Position numbers and translations under genes: made by a program. Positions 8,391 to 17,757 of a stretch of DNA of 64,000 nt are shown piece by piece. This DNA is from Alkalicoccobacillus porphyridii. GTDB lineage: Bacteria > Bacillota > Bacilli > Bacillales > Bacillaceae_D. The DNA is taken from positions 62,001 through 126,000 of the forward strand of contig NZ_VLXZ01000005.1 of assembly GCF_007293315.1 (NCBI RefSeq). Direction: 5' to 3'. The first letter of the stretch is position 1, and every line of letters starts with the position of its first letter. Below the pieces are notes generated by a model, which saw only the letters and a list, made by a program, of their open reading frames with translations, was not told where the DNA came from and searched no databases.

Positions 8391-9890
8391 CTATGAATCA
8401 AAGTCAGCTTTAAGCCACTTTATAAGTGATACGGTTAGCAGGAAATAGATAAATACCACTGGCACTGCAACAACAACTGCAGAGGTTTGTACAACTCTTA
8501 ATCCGCCTACCGTTAATAATGAGATTGAGAGAACCGCAAGAATGATTCCCCATACCATACGATGCCATCTTGCTGGTTCCTCTTTATCCTTTAATTCCTT
8601 TGTCGCAATGGAGGATAACACATACGTTGCTGAATCAAGCGAGGTAGCAAGAAAGATGAAGGCTAAAATTAAAAAGAAAAATAACACAAATGTACTAAGT
8701 GGTAATGATCTCAATACTTCAACGATCACAGCTGTTTCACCATGAGCGTCTAAAACACCTGTTAAAGATACGAGACCATTTGTTTCTAAATGGATAGCAT
8801 ATCCACCGAATACGGCAAAATATAACCAGCTTCCAACAGAACCCCATAATAGGATTGACAGAATCAACTGTCTGATTGTACGTCCTCTTGATATCCGTGC
8901 AACAAAAAGTCCAATAAAAGGAGCTGTTGCAGCAAACCAAGCCCAATAAAATACTGTCCACGTTTGTGGGAAACCACTAGCCTCGTTTGGATCAGTATAA
9001 AAGCTCATTCTCATAAAGTTCTGAAGCATCAATCCAAAACTATTTGTAAAATTAGATAAAATAAATAAGGTTGGACCAACCGCTAATACAAATAGAGCCA
9101 AAGCTAGCGCTAGATATACATTGATATTACTTAATTTGCTAATCCCTTTGTATAATCCAGAATAAGCACTTGCACAATAAATCACTGTCCATATTAATAT
9201 AATCGTAATACTTAACAATAAGTTCTGCTCAAATCCAAACAACTCACTTATAACCGCCGATACCATCGGCACCCCTAGTCCAAGCGAGGTTCCTAATCCT
9301 CCGACCAGGCTCCAGATCACAAGAATATCAATCGCTTTACCAATGAAACCGTCCGCGTGTTTGCCAAGGACCCCACGACAAGCTGAGCTTATCTTTAGTG
9401 ATTTCTGTTGCTTTACAAAAAACGAATAGGCAATGACAACGGTTGGCAAAACATAAAGAGCCCATGCGGATAAGCCCCAATGAAATAATCCGTACGTGAC
9501 AGCCCAATCTGCTGCCTCTGTGCTCCCAGCTTCGATTCCAAAAGGGGGTCCTGTGTAATAATGGATTGGTTCAAGAACCGACCAAAACATAATACTTGTT
9601 CCCATTCCTGCGCAAAATAACATAGCTCCCCAGCTAAAGGTCGAAAATTCAGGTTTATCATTCCCAAGCTTAACGGAGCCAAATTTACCAAATGAAAGCC
9701 AAGCTAATAGAATAAAAAGCCCAAAGGTTAAAAATTGAAATAACCAATCCATCTTTAGCGTAATATCTGTTAGAAGCGCATCCATAAACGGTTCGGATGT
9801 CTCTCTAAAAACCACTAATAAAACAGATGAAATGGCAATGACTATAATTGAACACCAAAATATCAATGGATCTACTTTTGCCTTTCTCAT
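8391..9890 (-). CDS. BCCT family transporter (betaine/carnitine/choline-type)
   Basis: This 499-residue, about 12-helix membrane carrier has the BCCT signature block FYWAWFAATAPFIGLF followed by ARISRGRTIR. The family imports glycine betaine, choline, carnitine or ectoine. The glycine-rich helix reads GMGTSIMF (about residues 95-102) rather than the GMGIGLVF I recall for sodium-coupled betaine carriers such as OpuD, and the usual WAWW is WAWF, so the substrate may be another trimethylammonium compound. It is divergent from a TetR regulator and lies upstream of the hydrolase gene. Shine-Dalgarno GAGAGGTG precedes the ATG. Confidence 0.87.
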   Translation of the reverse strand: MRKAKVDPLIFWCSIIVIAISSVLLVVFRETSEPFMDALLTDITLKMDWLFQFLTFGLFILLAWLSFGKFGSVKLGNDKPEFSTFSWGAMLFCAGMGTSIMFWSVLEPIHYYTGPPFGIEAGSTEAADWAVTYGLFHWGLSAWALYVLPTVVIAYSFFVKQQKSLKISSACRGVLGKHADGFIGKAIDILVIWSLVGGLGTSLGLGVPMVSAVISELFGFEQNLLLSITIILIWTVIYCASAYSGLYKGISKLSNINVYLALALALFVLAVGPTLFILSNFTNSFGLMLQNFMRMSFYTDPNEASGFPQTWTVFYWAWFAATAPFIGLFVARISRGRTIRQLILSILLWGSVGSWLYFAVFGGYAIHLETNGLVSLTGVLDAHGETAVIVEVLRSLPLSTFVLFFFLILAFIFLATSLDSATYVLSSIATKELKDKEEPARWHRMVWGIILAVLSISLLTVGGLRVVQTSAVVVAVPVVFIYFLLTVSLIKWLKADFDS

Positions 9891-9923
9891 CTAAACACCT
9901 CTCTATTAATCGCGTTTATAAAT

Positions 9924-9956
9924 TAATCATGATTATTTTTTGAACATGATTATGTT
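9924..9956. promoter_or_regulatory. Candidate TetR operators (two palindromes)
   Basis: TAATCATGATTA (9924-9935) is a perfect 12-bp palindrome and AACATGATTATGTT (9943-9956) has perfect 5-bp arms. Both lie in the 167-bp gap between the divergent BCCT and TetR genes, close to the BCCT start, which is where TetR-family regulators normally bind. Confidence 0.5.
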
Positions 9957-10057
9957 ATCATAGTTATAAAACAGAAACAAATGAACCTCGCATGATTTTC
10001 TTTCTGCAAATGATACGATTATAATAAAACGTAAGAACACGTAAGGAGAATAACTAG

Positions 10058-10720
10058 ATGGATAAGCGAAATATTAAAATGCAGCGGATGTGGAAGTATT
10101 TTATAGAAGCAGCCGCTGACATCATTCAAGACGAAGGAATAGATCAAGTTACTATCAGAAAAATTGCAGATAAAGCAGGATATAATAGCGGCACACTATA
10201 TAATTATTTTGACGATCTCTCCCATGTGCTTTTCTTCGCGTCTATGCGTTTTTTGAAACCCTATACTACGGAAGCCGCTGAAACCTTGAAAAAAGGAAAT
10301 AATTCTATTGAAAAATATTTGTTAGCGTGGGAATGCTTTTGTAAACATTCGTTTACTGACCCCAAGTTGTTCCACACTATCTTTTTAATGGACATTGGTA
10401 GTAAACCCGATGCACTTTTCGAGCAATATTATCAAGTGTATTCATCGGATATATTGGATTTCCCTGAGGATCTTAAACCCGTCTTATTTCAGCAAAGCAT
10501 GACTAAACGGGGACTAAGCCTCTTAGAACAAGCTGTGAGTGAAGGGGTTATTGAGGAGGCACAGATCGAGTCTATAAATGAGTTAACAACACTTGTTTGG
10601 CAGGGAATGCTTACAAATTTACTAAATAAGCGTCAATCCTATACACCAGAAGTGGCCACCAAAAAAACCATGAATTATATTCACCAGATTGTTACTCATC
10701 GTGAGGTTTTTACCACTTAA
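10058..10720 (+). CDS. TetR/AcrR family transcriptional regulator
   Basis: The 220-residue product has an N-terminal TetR helix-turn-helix (VTIRKIADKAGYNSGTLYNYF, about residues 36-56) and a helical ligand-binding C-terminal domain that I cannot assign to a named subfamily. A Shine-Dalgarno AAGGAG precedes the ATG. It is transcribed away from the BCCT-hydrolase pair, which it probably represses, with an inducing ligand likely related to the carrier's substrate. No similarity to BetI beyond the general fold can be claimed from reading. Confidence 0.85.
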   Translation: MDKRNIKMQRMWKYFIEAAADIIQDEGIDQVTIRKIADKAGYNSGTLYNYFDDLSHVLFFASMRFLKPYTTEAAETLKKGNNSIEKYLLAWECFCKHSFTDPKLFHTIFLMDIGSKPDALFEQYYQVYSSDILDFPEDLKPVLFQQSMTKRGLSLLEQAVSEGVIEEAQIESINELTTLVWQGMLTNLLNKRQSYTPEVATKKTMNYIHQIVTHREVFTT

Positions 10721-10747
10721 AATAAGCGAACAGGACATCTATGTGTT

Positions 10748-10915
10748 TTGCTACAGAGGCTGGGACATAACTGTGAATAAGTTTCATTTTAATAAAAAAT
10801 TCCTTTTTTAGTGGCCTCGATAAAAAGGTTCGTTTAGCTAAATACCTTCCCGCGGTGAGCATGCCCCTATTTATGGGAGCGGTGACGAAGAACTCTTACT
10901 CGAATAACCACCATT
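10748..10915 (-). repeat. Dispersed intergenic repeat, copy C (short)
   Basis: Lies in the 284-bp gap between convergent tetR-like and crtM genes. It starts with GAGGCTGGGACATAA, a motif scattered through many Firmicute genomes, then TTTAGTGGCCTCGAT, and TACCTTCCCGCGGTGAGCAT followed by GCCCC and GTGACGAAGAAC, the complement of the block at 423-480 in copy A. It lacks the palindromic module. Confidence 0.65.
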
Positions 10916-10926
10916 TTTCTACAACA

Positions 10927-10957
10927 AAAAAGCTGAACAATTAAATTGTTCAGCTTT
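10927..10957. terminator. Terminator between tetR-like gene and crtM
   Basis: The stem AAAAGCTGAACAATT pairs with AATTGTTCAGCTTTT, a near-perfect palindrome flanked by A- and T-runs, so it can stop transcription from both sides. Confidence 0.8.
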
Positions 10958-11004
10958 TCTCTACTTAATCCCAATCACATTGCGATATGAAGAAAACGAT
11001 TTAT

Positions 11005-11838
11005 TTACAATTGGGCAAGAATTTTTTGTTTTTCTTCCTTTGTTACATAGGAACGTTGAGTGAATACATTATATTGATTTTCTCTCACTGAATTAAGGAT
11101 TGCTCTATACATATACGCAGCTCCTTTGACGGGAAGGCGGGCATCCAATGGGTAATGGTCTATGGATTGAAAGGCAATCTGATAGAGCTCTTCCGCACGG
11201 CTTGCCATTTCCTCCCAGAGAAGAATAAACGACTTAGTAACCTTACCCTCTCTAATTTGCTCTTCAGTCACCTGATACTTATCCATTAGATCCATTGGTA
11301 GGTATATCCGATTGCGCTCGATATCTTCTCCAACGTCTCGAAGAATGTTAGTGATTTGCATAGCGGTCCCTAGCGCCTTCCCTCCCTCAGTCAATCTTAG
11401 ATGATTGTCAGGGGCAAGCACTGGTAATAGCATTAATCCAACCGTTCCGGCAACATAATAGGAATATTCTTCGACCTCTGCCATCGTCTGATATCTGTTT
11501 TTAACTAAATCCATTTTTTGTCCTTTAATCATATCCAAAAATGCATCTTGATTCATAGAGAATCGTTGAAAGACATCATGAAGCGCTATCCATATGGACT
11601 TCTCCAAATTAGGATGATTTTCTAAAAAAAGTAGAAACTCTTTTTCAAACGCTATGATTTCATTTTCCGGGTCATCTCCTTCATCAACAATATCATCTAC
11701 ACTGCGACAAAAAGAATATATGGCCCATACCGCTTTTCGTTTAGGAGAAGGCAGCAGACTAAAAGCTTTTGAGAAGGTTTTCGAATGACGATTGATGATG
11801 GTGTGACAATCTTGGTAAGCTTCTTCTAACGTCTTCAA
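11005..11838 (-). CDS. crtM: Dehydrosqualene (diapophytoene) synthase, TTG start
   Basis: The 277-residue squalene/phytoene synthase homolog has both aspartate-rich motifs: DDIVD (residues 48-52) and DVGED (168-172), which bind prenyl diphosphates through magnesium. In bacilli with CrtN partners this enzyme condenses two farnesyl diphosphates to C30 dehydrosqualene, the first committed step of the pigment pathway. The only sensible start is TTG at 11838, overlapping the upstream stop (TTGA), with GGAAGGTGACATCTAA ahead. This makes its translation dependent on the upstream gene. Third and last gene of the operon. Confidence 0.9.
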   Translation of the reverse strand: MKTLEEAYQDCHTIINRHSKTFSKAFSLLPSPKRKAVWAIYSFCRSVDDIVDEGDDPENEIIAFEKEFLLFLENHPNLEKSIWIALHDVFQRFSMNQDAFLDMIKGQKMDLVKNRYQTMAEVEEYSYYVAGTVGLMLLPVLAPDNHLRLTEGGKALGTAMQITNILRDVGEDIERNRIYLPMDLMDKYQVTEEQIREGKVTKSFILLWEEMASRAEELYQIAFQSIDHYPLDARLPVKGAAYMYRAILNSVRENQYNVFTQRSYVTKEEKQKILAQL

Positions 11839-13304
11839 TTAGATGTCACCTTCCTTTCCACTTGTTCTGCCTCCTCTAATAAATAGTCCGAAAGCAGTTT
11901 TGCTCCTTGCATAACAATGGGAATCCCACCACCCGGATGAATCGATGCTCCAACAGCATATAAATTCTCGTACCCAAATGGTTTAAATTGTGGTCTAAAT
12001 ACACCTGATTGAATTAATGTAGGAGCTAACCCAAAGCTACCTCCTTGATATAGTCCTTCTTTTTCCGCATCCTCTGGTGTACATATATCCATCCACTCTA
12101 TATGATCATGTAAATCAGGAAAACGCCATTTAGAAATGACATCTACACACTCATCGACAAACTCTTGAATACTCTCCCACTTGACATCAGAGTTTGATGG
12201 TACTGGGATAAGAACATACAAAACACCCTTACCTTCAGGAGCTAATGACTTATCAATAATAGAAGGATGAAACACATAGATTGATGGGTCAACAGGTAGA
12301 GTCCGATCTACAAAAATCTCTCTCATATTCCTTTGGAAATCTTTAGACATATAGAATTGATGCACATCAGCCTCTGTATACACCTTATCAAGGCCCATAT
12401 ACAGTAATAAGCAGCCTGAAGAAGCCGTATAATTTGTTCGCTGCTTCTTTTTTGCGGGCAGCATCTTTTGGGCGATTGGAATTTCACTATTTAAAATAAA
12501 TCGATCAGCTGTAAATAATTGCTTTTCCGCTTGAACCGCCTTGATTCGATTTCCGGTATGAAGTACTTGTGTTACATTTGTACCAAACACAATCTTAACC
12601 CCACGTTTTTTTAATTCCTCTTCTAAAATAGGAATAAGGCTGCCGTATCCCCCTTTTAGATACCAGATCCCATGTTGATGTTCACTATACGAAACCAGTG
12701 AATATAGTGCTGGTGATGCTGCAGGTGAACCTCCAATATATAGGGTTTGAAGAGAAAACGCTTCACGCAGTTTCGAGTCCTTAAAGAAGGATTGCGTTTG
12801 TTGCTCAACCGTTTGGTAGGCTTTAAGTTTAATTAAAGCTGCTAAAGAGCCCGGGCTGAAAAAGTCACGCTTCTTTAAAAAGTGACGATCCAAAAACACA
12901 GACTTCCCAAGAGTAAAGCGTTGATTCATCGTTTGCAGGTAGCGTATATAGGCGTCCTCTTCTCCTGGAAACACACGAGAGATTTCGGCGATTTGCTTGT
13001 CTTTATCACTCCACTTTGTGAAGACCGTACCATCTGAATATGTTAAAGAATAAAGTGGGTCAATTCGAATAAATTCTAAATCATGTGTACTAAATCCCGC
13101 TTCACTAAAAATAGATTGGATCATGTCAGGAAGCAACACAATCGTTGGTCCCTTATCGATTCGATAACCATCTCTTTCTACAATAGCTAGCCTGCCGCCA
13201 AGAGACTCATTTTTCTCAACGATCGTCACTTCTTCTCCTTGGTTTGACAGGTAAAGCGCAGTAACTAATCCGCCAATTCCTCCGCCCACAATTACGGTAC
13301 TCAT
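11835..13304 (-). CDS. crtN: CrtN-type C30 carotenoid desaturase
   Basis: The 489-residue CrtI/CrtN family enzyme carries VIVGGGIGGLVTALYLSNQG at the N-terminus, DKGPTIVLLPD, LQTLYIGGSPAASPALYS, and a C-terminal AVGASIHPGGGIPIV motif for FAD. The segments GPTIVLLPD, LQTLYIG and GLAPTLIQS resemble staphylococcal CrtN, which desaturates dehydrosqualene to diaponeurosporene. It sits directly before crtM with a four-base overlap, like crtM-crtN pairs elsewhere, and its start overlaps the stop of another CrtN-like gene. Which of the two reverse-strand paralogs carries which desaturation or oxidation step is uncertain. Confidence 0.85.
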   Translation of the reverse strand: MSTVIVGGGIGGLVTALYLSNQGEEVTIVEKNESLGGRLAIVERDGYRIDKGPTIVLLPDMIQSIFSEAGFSTHDLEFIRIDPLYSLTYSDGTVFTKWSDKDKQIAEISRVFPGEEDAYIRYLQTMNQRFTLGKSVFLDRHFLKKRDFFSPGSLAALIKLKAYQTVEQQTQSFFKDSKLREAFSLQTLYIGGSPAASPALYSLVSYSEHQHGIWYLKGGYGSLIPILEEELKKRGVKIVFGTNVTQVLHTGNRIKAVQAEKQLFTADRFILNSEIPIAQKMLPAKKKQRTNYTASSGCLLLYMGLDKVYTEADVHQFYMSKDFQRNMREIFVDRTLPVDPSIYVFHPSIIDKSLAPEGKGVLYVLIPVPSNSDVKWESIQEFVDECVDVISKWRFPDLHDHIEWMDICTPEDAEKEGLYQGGSFGLAPTLIQSGVFRPQFKPFGYENLYAVGASIHPGGGIPIVMQGAKLLSDYLLEEAEQVERKVTSN

Positions 13305-14797
13305 AATTGGTACAACCCCTTTTTGTCAGCAGCCATTAACGCATTAGATGTGATACGAGCTGACTCTAATATTGTAGGAAGCCCGCTTCCAGGGTGGGTA
13401 CCTCCCCCTACTAGCCAGCAATTTTTTAGCTCTTGAAATTTGTTATGTGGTCTAAAATACATCATCTGTCCTAGGTTATGAGCAAGGTTAAACGTGGCTC
13501 CCTTGTAGATATGATGCTGCTTTTCCCAATCAAGCGGTGTCCACAGCTCTTCAAACACCATGTGCTCTTTTAGAGACTTAAAGTCTGTTCTAGCCTCAAT
13601 TATTTCATAGATCAAGTCCCGAAAATCATACTTATAAGTTTCCCAATCTAATAGACTAAAGTTATTTGGCACTGGAGCTAGTATATACAGACCGGATTTT
13701 CCTTCTGGAGCTAAAGTAGAATCGGTTACAGAAGGATTTTGTATGTATATAGATGGATCATCAGAAAGAACTTTACTTTTAGTAATCTCCTCAACATTTT
13801 TTTTATAGTCCTCTGAAAAAATGACGGTGTGATGAGGTAGAGTGTATTGCTTATCAAGTGCAACGTACATCATAAATGAAGAGCACGAATACTTTTTCTT
13901 TTCAAGTCTCTTTTTTGAATACTGCTTCAATGGTGTATCTGAAAGCAAACTCGTCATTGCATAAGCAAAATCTGCATTAATAATAAGTTCATCGTAATCA
14001 TGAATTTCTCCTGTTTCAAGAAGCAAACTCTTTACTACCTTATTATCTGTTTGTATTTGCTTTACTGGGCTATTTAAATGAATGCGTCCGCCATACTCTT
14101 TAATAACAGAAGCCATTGCTTCTGAAATTTGATTTAATCCACCTATTGGATGCCAAACTCCATATTCATGCTCCATGTAGGAGAGAATACTAAATGCCCC
14201 AGGACACTCCCAGGGAGACATCCCTAAGTATTTTGATTGGAAAGTAAATGATAGCTTTAACCGTTCATCCGAGAAATATGAACTTAACACTTGATACAAG
14301 GACTTATTAAGTGAAAGCTCGGGCAATGCTTTGAGTGTTCTCCACCTTCCATAGTCTAACAACGACCCATGTTGGTTTTGCAAAACAGGTAAAAGAGCAG
14401 CCATTTTCCGCCTTGTGTCTCTAAGAAATTCTTTGTACCCTTCTTCATCTCCAGGAAAAAGAGTTTTAATTTGTTTATACGTCGATTCAATATCAGTTGA
14501 AGGAGAAAAGATTATATTTTTAAAGCGTAGCTCGTATAGTGGATCTACTTTAATAAGTTCAATGTAATCGTATAGCTTCCTACCTACTGCATCAAAGATT
14601 TCCTCTAATATGTATGGCATACTAAAGAAAGTTGGCCCTCTATCAAAGACATAGCCATTCTTTCTAAAAGCAGAGGTACGACCACCCACATAGGATTGCT
14701 TCTCATATACGTCAACCTGATAGCCTTTTCCAGCAAGAAGCATAGCACTTGCCAATCCACCTGGTCCCGCCCCGATTACTGCAATTTTCTTTGTCAT
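13301..14797 (-). CDS. Second CrtN/CrtI-type carotenoid desaturase or oxidase
   Basis: The 498-residue flavoenzyme is a paralog of the next gene: IAVIGAGPGGLASAMLLAGK, FDRGPTFFSMP, SKYLGMSPWECPGAFS and the C-terminal CWLVGGGTHPGSGLPTI. It heads the crt operon, with AAGGTGGAACGTT before its ATG, and overlaps the next gene by four bases. In pigmented bacilli several CrtN paralogs divide desaturation and terminal-methyl oxidation among them. Reading alone cannot decide whether this one is the main desaturase (CrtNa) or an oxidase. The upstream space between it and the previous terminator is only about 45 bp. Confidence 0.83.
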   Translation of the reverse strand: MTKKIAVIGAGPGGLASAMLLAGKGYQVDVYEKQSYVGGRTSAFRKNGYVFDRGPTFFSMPYILEEIFDAVGRKLYDYIELIKVDPLYELRFKNIIFSPSTDIESTYKQIKTLFPGDEEGYKEFLRDTRRKMAALLPVLQNQHGSLLDYGRWRTLKALPELSLNKSLYQVLSSYFSDERLKLSFTFQSKYLGMSPWECPGAFSILSYMEHEYGVWHPIGGLNQISEAMASVIKEYGGRIHLNSPVKQIQTDNKVVKSLLLETGEIHDYDELIINADFAYAMTSLLSDTPLKQYSKKRLEKKKYSCSSFMMYVALDKQYTLPHHTVIFSEDYKKNVEEITKSKVLSDDPSIYIQNPSVTDSTLAPEGKSGLYILAPVPNNFSLLDWETYKYDFRDLIYEIIEARTDFKSLKEHMVFEELWTPLDWEKQHHIYKGATFNLAHNLGQMMYFRPHNKFQELKNCWLVGGGTHPGSGLPTILESARITSNALMAADKKGLYQL

Positions 14798-14840
14798 AAC
14801 GTTCCACCTTGTCTACGATAGTAAAAGATCTATCCGTTTT

Positions 14841-14875
14841 AAAAAAAAGACATGCAAGAGCATGTCTAAAAAAAT
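14841..14875 (-). terminator. Terminator after the hybrid kinase gene
   Basis: The stem AGACATGC / GCATGTCT closes a four-base loop and on the minus strand is followed by eight T residues (an A-run at 14841-14848 on the plus strand). It separates the signalling operon from the crtN-crtM operon, leaving about 43 bp for a crt promoter. Confidence 0.85.
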
Positions 14876-14904
14876 TCCCTCTTCTCCTATATCATAAACC
14901 TTTT

Positions 14905-17757
14905 TTACTCTTCAGGCATCACTATTTGACCATTTTTTTTATCACTTGATAAGGTATTTTTAATAATAGATGATAATTCCTGTGGAGGATAGGGTTTTGT
15001 AAGGTATTTACTCACTCCATATTCCTCTGCTTTATCCCTCACTTCATTAAGAGCAGAAGAGATAAACACAGGCAAATTCTTTGTCGTTTCGCTTTGTTTT
15101 AACGCTTGAATGAAGTCCCAACCATCCATATCATCACCAAGCATTAAGTCTACTACCACTGCGTCCATTTGCTGTTCTTTAATATGTTCTAATGCATTAT
15201 GTGGATTAAGGAAATGCTGAACTTCAAAACCACTCTGCTTTAGTTCTTCCGCCAAAAGCAAAGCAAGACTTTGATCATCTTCAATAATAGCCACTTTGAA
15301 TCGATCAACTTCGTTCGGCTGTATTGTAGAAATAGGCAGAAGCGACATTTGTTTTTCGTAAGGTATAGAGATATCAAATGTACTTCCCTCACCAAGCATT
15401 GACGTTACTGAGATCCTTCCACTATGAGCTTCCATAATTTCTTTTGCAATCGGTAATCCCAAGCCTGTCCCACCAATTTTTCTACGATCACTGTTATCAA
15501 TTCGATGGAATTTAGTAAATAACTTAGTAAGCTCCGTTTCAGGAATACCAAGACCTTCATCGGTTACATGTACATGCAATGTGTCTTCTTTATTAGTTAG
15601 TACCAGCTCTATCCTTCCACCCTCTGGTGAAAATTTAACAGCGTTACTTATAAGATTGGTTAACACTTGCTCCATGCGATCAGAATCTGCCCATACAAGG
15701 GTGAAGTTTGCCAAATCTCTGATTATAAATTGATGCTGAGGATGATTTGGTTCAAACCTTAAAACCACCTGAATAACTAACTCTTTTAAGTCTAGTGAAG
15801 TTTTGTGATAGGTTTGAACATTGGCTTCCATCCTCTGCAAATCAAGAAAATCGTTAATAAGATTTGTTAATCTATTTGCTTCCTTATGAATGGTTTGTAA
15901 ATATTTTTCTTGTCTTGCGGGTTTAAGCTCTCGTTCCAGCATGAGCTCTGTGAAGCCAAGAATACTTGATAACGGTGTTCTAAGCTCATGACTTACCGTA
16001 CTCACAAGCTCTGACTTCATTTTATCCACTTCATGTTCCTTTGTAATATCGCGATGGACTAAGATCGTACCCGTCCTCGTACCAGATTTAAAAACTGGTT
16101 CGGCATACACTTCTATAATTTTTGTTTCATCGAGTAATTGGTATTTGAGCGATCTTATTTCAGTTGCTTCCGAAAATGTCACTTCTTCAAAAAACTGCTC
16201 CAATTTGTCGGAATCTTTTACACTTTGAAGAAATTTCTCTTTCCAAGCTTGATAATGTAATCCACATTCTTCTCCGACCTTCATATCAATCATGTTTCGG
16301 AATAACTCATTCGAACGCAGGAGTGTACCGTCTTTATTTACAAATTGAATTCCTTCATTCACGTTATCAATTATATCTTGGTTCACTTGCCGATCCTGTT
16401 CCGTTTGTTCATAGAGTAAGACCTTCTCAATCGCAATAGATATATGGCCCATTACGCCATGTAATTCTTCTTTTTCCTTCGCAGAAAAACATGACCCTAA
16501 ACGTGTTGCACAAAAAACAGCGCTCAAATCATTTGTAGAAGAATAAACCGGTACGTATAAATCAAAGACATCAATTAGTTCATCAGCTATTCCTTGCTCA
16601 AAGCGATTAGATTTTCGCTGAACTTGATGATAGTTTTTTGTTTCTTGAATGAGTGCTCCAATGCCATCATGGAAGGATGTAGAAAACTCTTTAATTAGCG
16701 TCTCACTGATTCCTCGCATCGCCACTTTCCTTGAGCCTTTGAGTAAAACAAACGCCATTCGCTCTGCTGGGTAAATATCACTTAAGTGGCGCACGATCGT
16801 ATCAAGTAAATCCTGTTCATTTAATGTCACAGAAATAGAATGATTTAAATTATTGTATTTCTCCAGCACTCGTCGAACCTGTTCCGTTTCTTCAAGTGAT
16901 GAACGTAATTTATACTGTTGAGTCTCTAACTCTTCCTGCTGACTGATTAACTCTTCATTTTGAGCAATAAGCTCTTCTTCTTTCTCTTGTAATGTGTGAA
17001 CCATTCCATTGAAGGTTCGCGACAATATGCCTACCTCGTCATCTCGGCGGCTTTCAACTAGATTTACATCCTTTCCAGCTGCTAGCTGTTCACTAGCCGT
17101 TGTCAAATCGCTCAGTGGTTTACCGATTTTTGTAAAGATTCTTCTAACAATTAGAAATAAGGCTGCAATAAAAATAATAATAAATCCAAAAAGCATCCAT
17201 AAAACAATGTTATTTTCTTCAATATACTTAGTGCTTAATTGAGCCAACATCGCGTTACTATTTTCTAAATATGATGACGTTAAACTTGTCAGCTCATTTA
17301 CTAGGGTCGCTCCACTTGAGACTCTCAACTCGCTAAGCTCATCTCGACTACCATTCTCAATCATCTCAGTTGCTATAGGTAAAAATTGCTCAACCTGATT
17401 AACTAGCGTTTCAACCTCTTCCTTGAACTCTTGATCCTGCTGATTTATATCTAAGATCCCAAATTGATCAAGTGATTCATTAACAACTTCTATTTTCTGA
17501 TTGACTGCGGCTAGCTCTGTGTCTGTCTCAAACGCTAAGTATCCTCGGGCATGAATTAGCATCTGACTTGCATTTGTTTCAATTTGTAATGCAAGCTCTT
17601 GTTTTTGAACAAGCCTTTCCCGTTCAGAAACATAATTTGTTTGTGTGGAGCTTACATAAATCAACAGCGCAGCTCCCAACGTCATAGTAATTAAAATAAT
17701 GACTGACATAAATGAAAGCAATTGTCGATTCAAGGTCTTACTGAAAAAAAGCTTCAT
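14905..17757 (-). CDS. Hybrid sensor histidine kinase (HAMP-GAF-PAS-HisKA-HATPase-REC)
   Basis: The 950-residue protein has, in order: TM helix about 12-34, an extracellular helical sensor region, TM helix 185-205, HAMP to about 260, a Glu/Gln-rich coiled coil, GAF about 305-445, PAS about 460-570, the dimerisation/phosphoacceptor motif VSHELRTPLSS with His590, an ATP-binding domain (NLISNAVKFSPEG, GGTGLGLPIAK) and a C-terminal receiver (about 805-935; DAVVVDLMLGDD). The sensor region resembles CHASE3. It overlaps the lone-receiver gene by four bases. The receiver allows an internal relay to an HPt domain, which the first gene of this operon supplies. The signal is unknown. Confidence 0.9.
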   Translation of the reverse strand: MKLFFSKTLNRQLLSFMSVIILITMTLGAALLIYVSSTQTNYVSERERLVQKQELALQIETNASQMLIHARGYLAFETDTELAAVNQKIEVVNESLDQFGILDINQQDQEFKEEVETLVNQVEQFLPIATEMIENGSRDELSELRVSSGATLVNELTSLTSSYLENSNAMLAQLSTKYIEENNIVLWMLFGFIIIFIAALFLIVRRIFTKIGKPLSDLTTASEQLAAGKDVNLVESRRDDEVGILSRTFNGMVHTLQEKEEELIAQNEELISQQEELETQQYKLRSSLEETEQVRRVLEKYNNLNHSISVTLNEQDLLDTIVRHLSDIYPAERMAFVLLKGSRKVAMRGISETLIKEFSTSFHDGIGALIQETKNYHQVQRKSNRFEQGIADELIDVFDLYVPVYSSTNDLSAVFCATRLGSCFSAKEKEELHGVMGHISIAIEKVLLYEQTEQDRQVNQDIIDNVNEGIQFVNKDGTLLRSNELFRNMIDMKVGEECGLHYQAWKEKFLQSVKDSDKLEQFFEEVTFSEATEIRSLKYQLLDETKIIEVYAEPVFKSGTRTGTILVHRDITKEHEVDKMKSELVSTVSHELRTPLSSILGFTELMLERELKPARQEKYLQTIHKEANRLTNLINDFLDLQRMEANVQTYHKTSLDLKELVIQVVLRFEPNHPQHQFIIRDLANFTLVWADSDRMEQVLTNLISNAVKFSPEGGRIELVLTNKEDTLHVHVTDEGLGIPETELTKLFTKFHRIDNSDRRKIGGTGLGLPIAKEIMEAHSGRISVTSMLGEGSTFDISIPYEKQMSLLPISTIQPNEVDRFKVAIIEDDQSLALLLAEELKQSGFEVQHFLNPHNALEHIKEQQMDAVVVDLMLGDDMDGWDFIQALKQSETTKNLPVFISSALNEVRDKAEEYGVSKYLTKPYPPQELSSIIKNTLSSDKKNGQIVMPEE

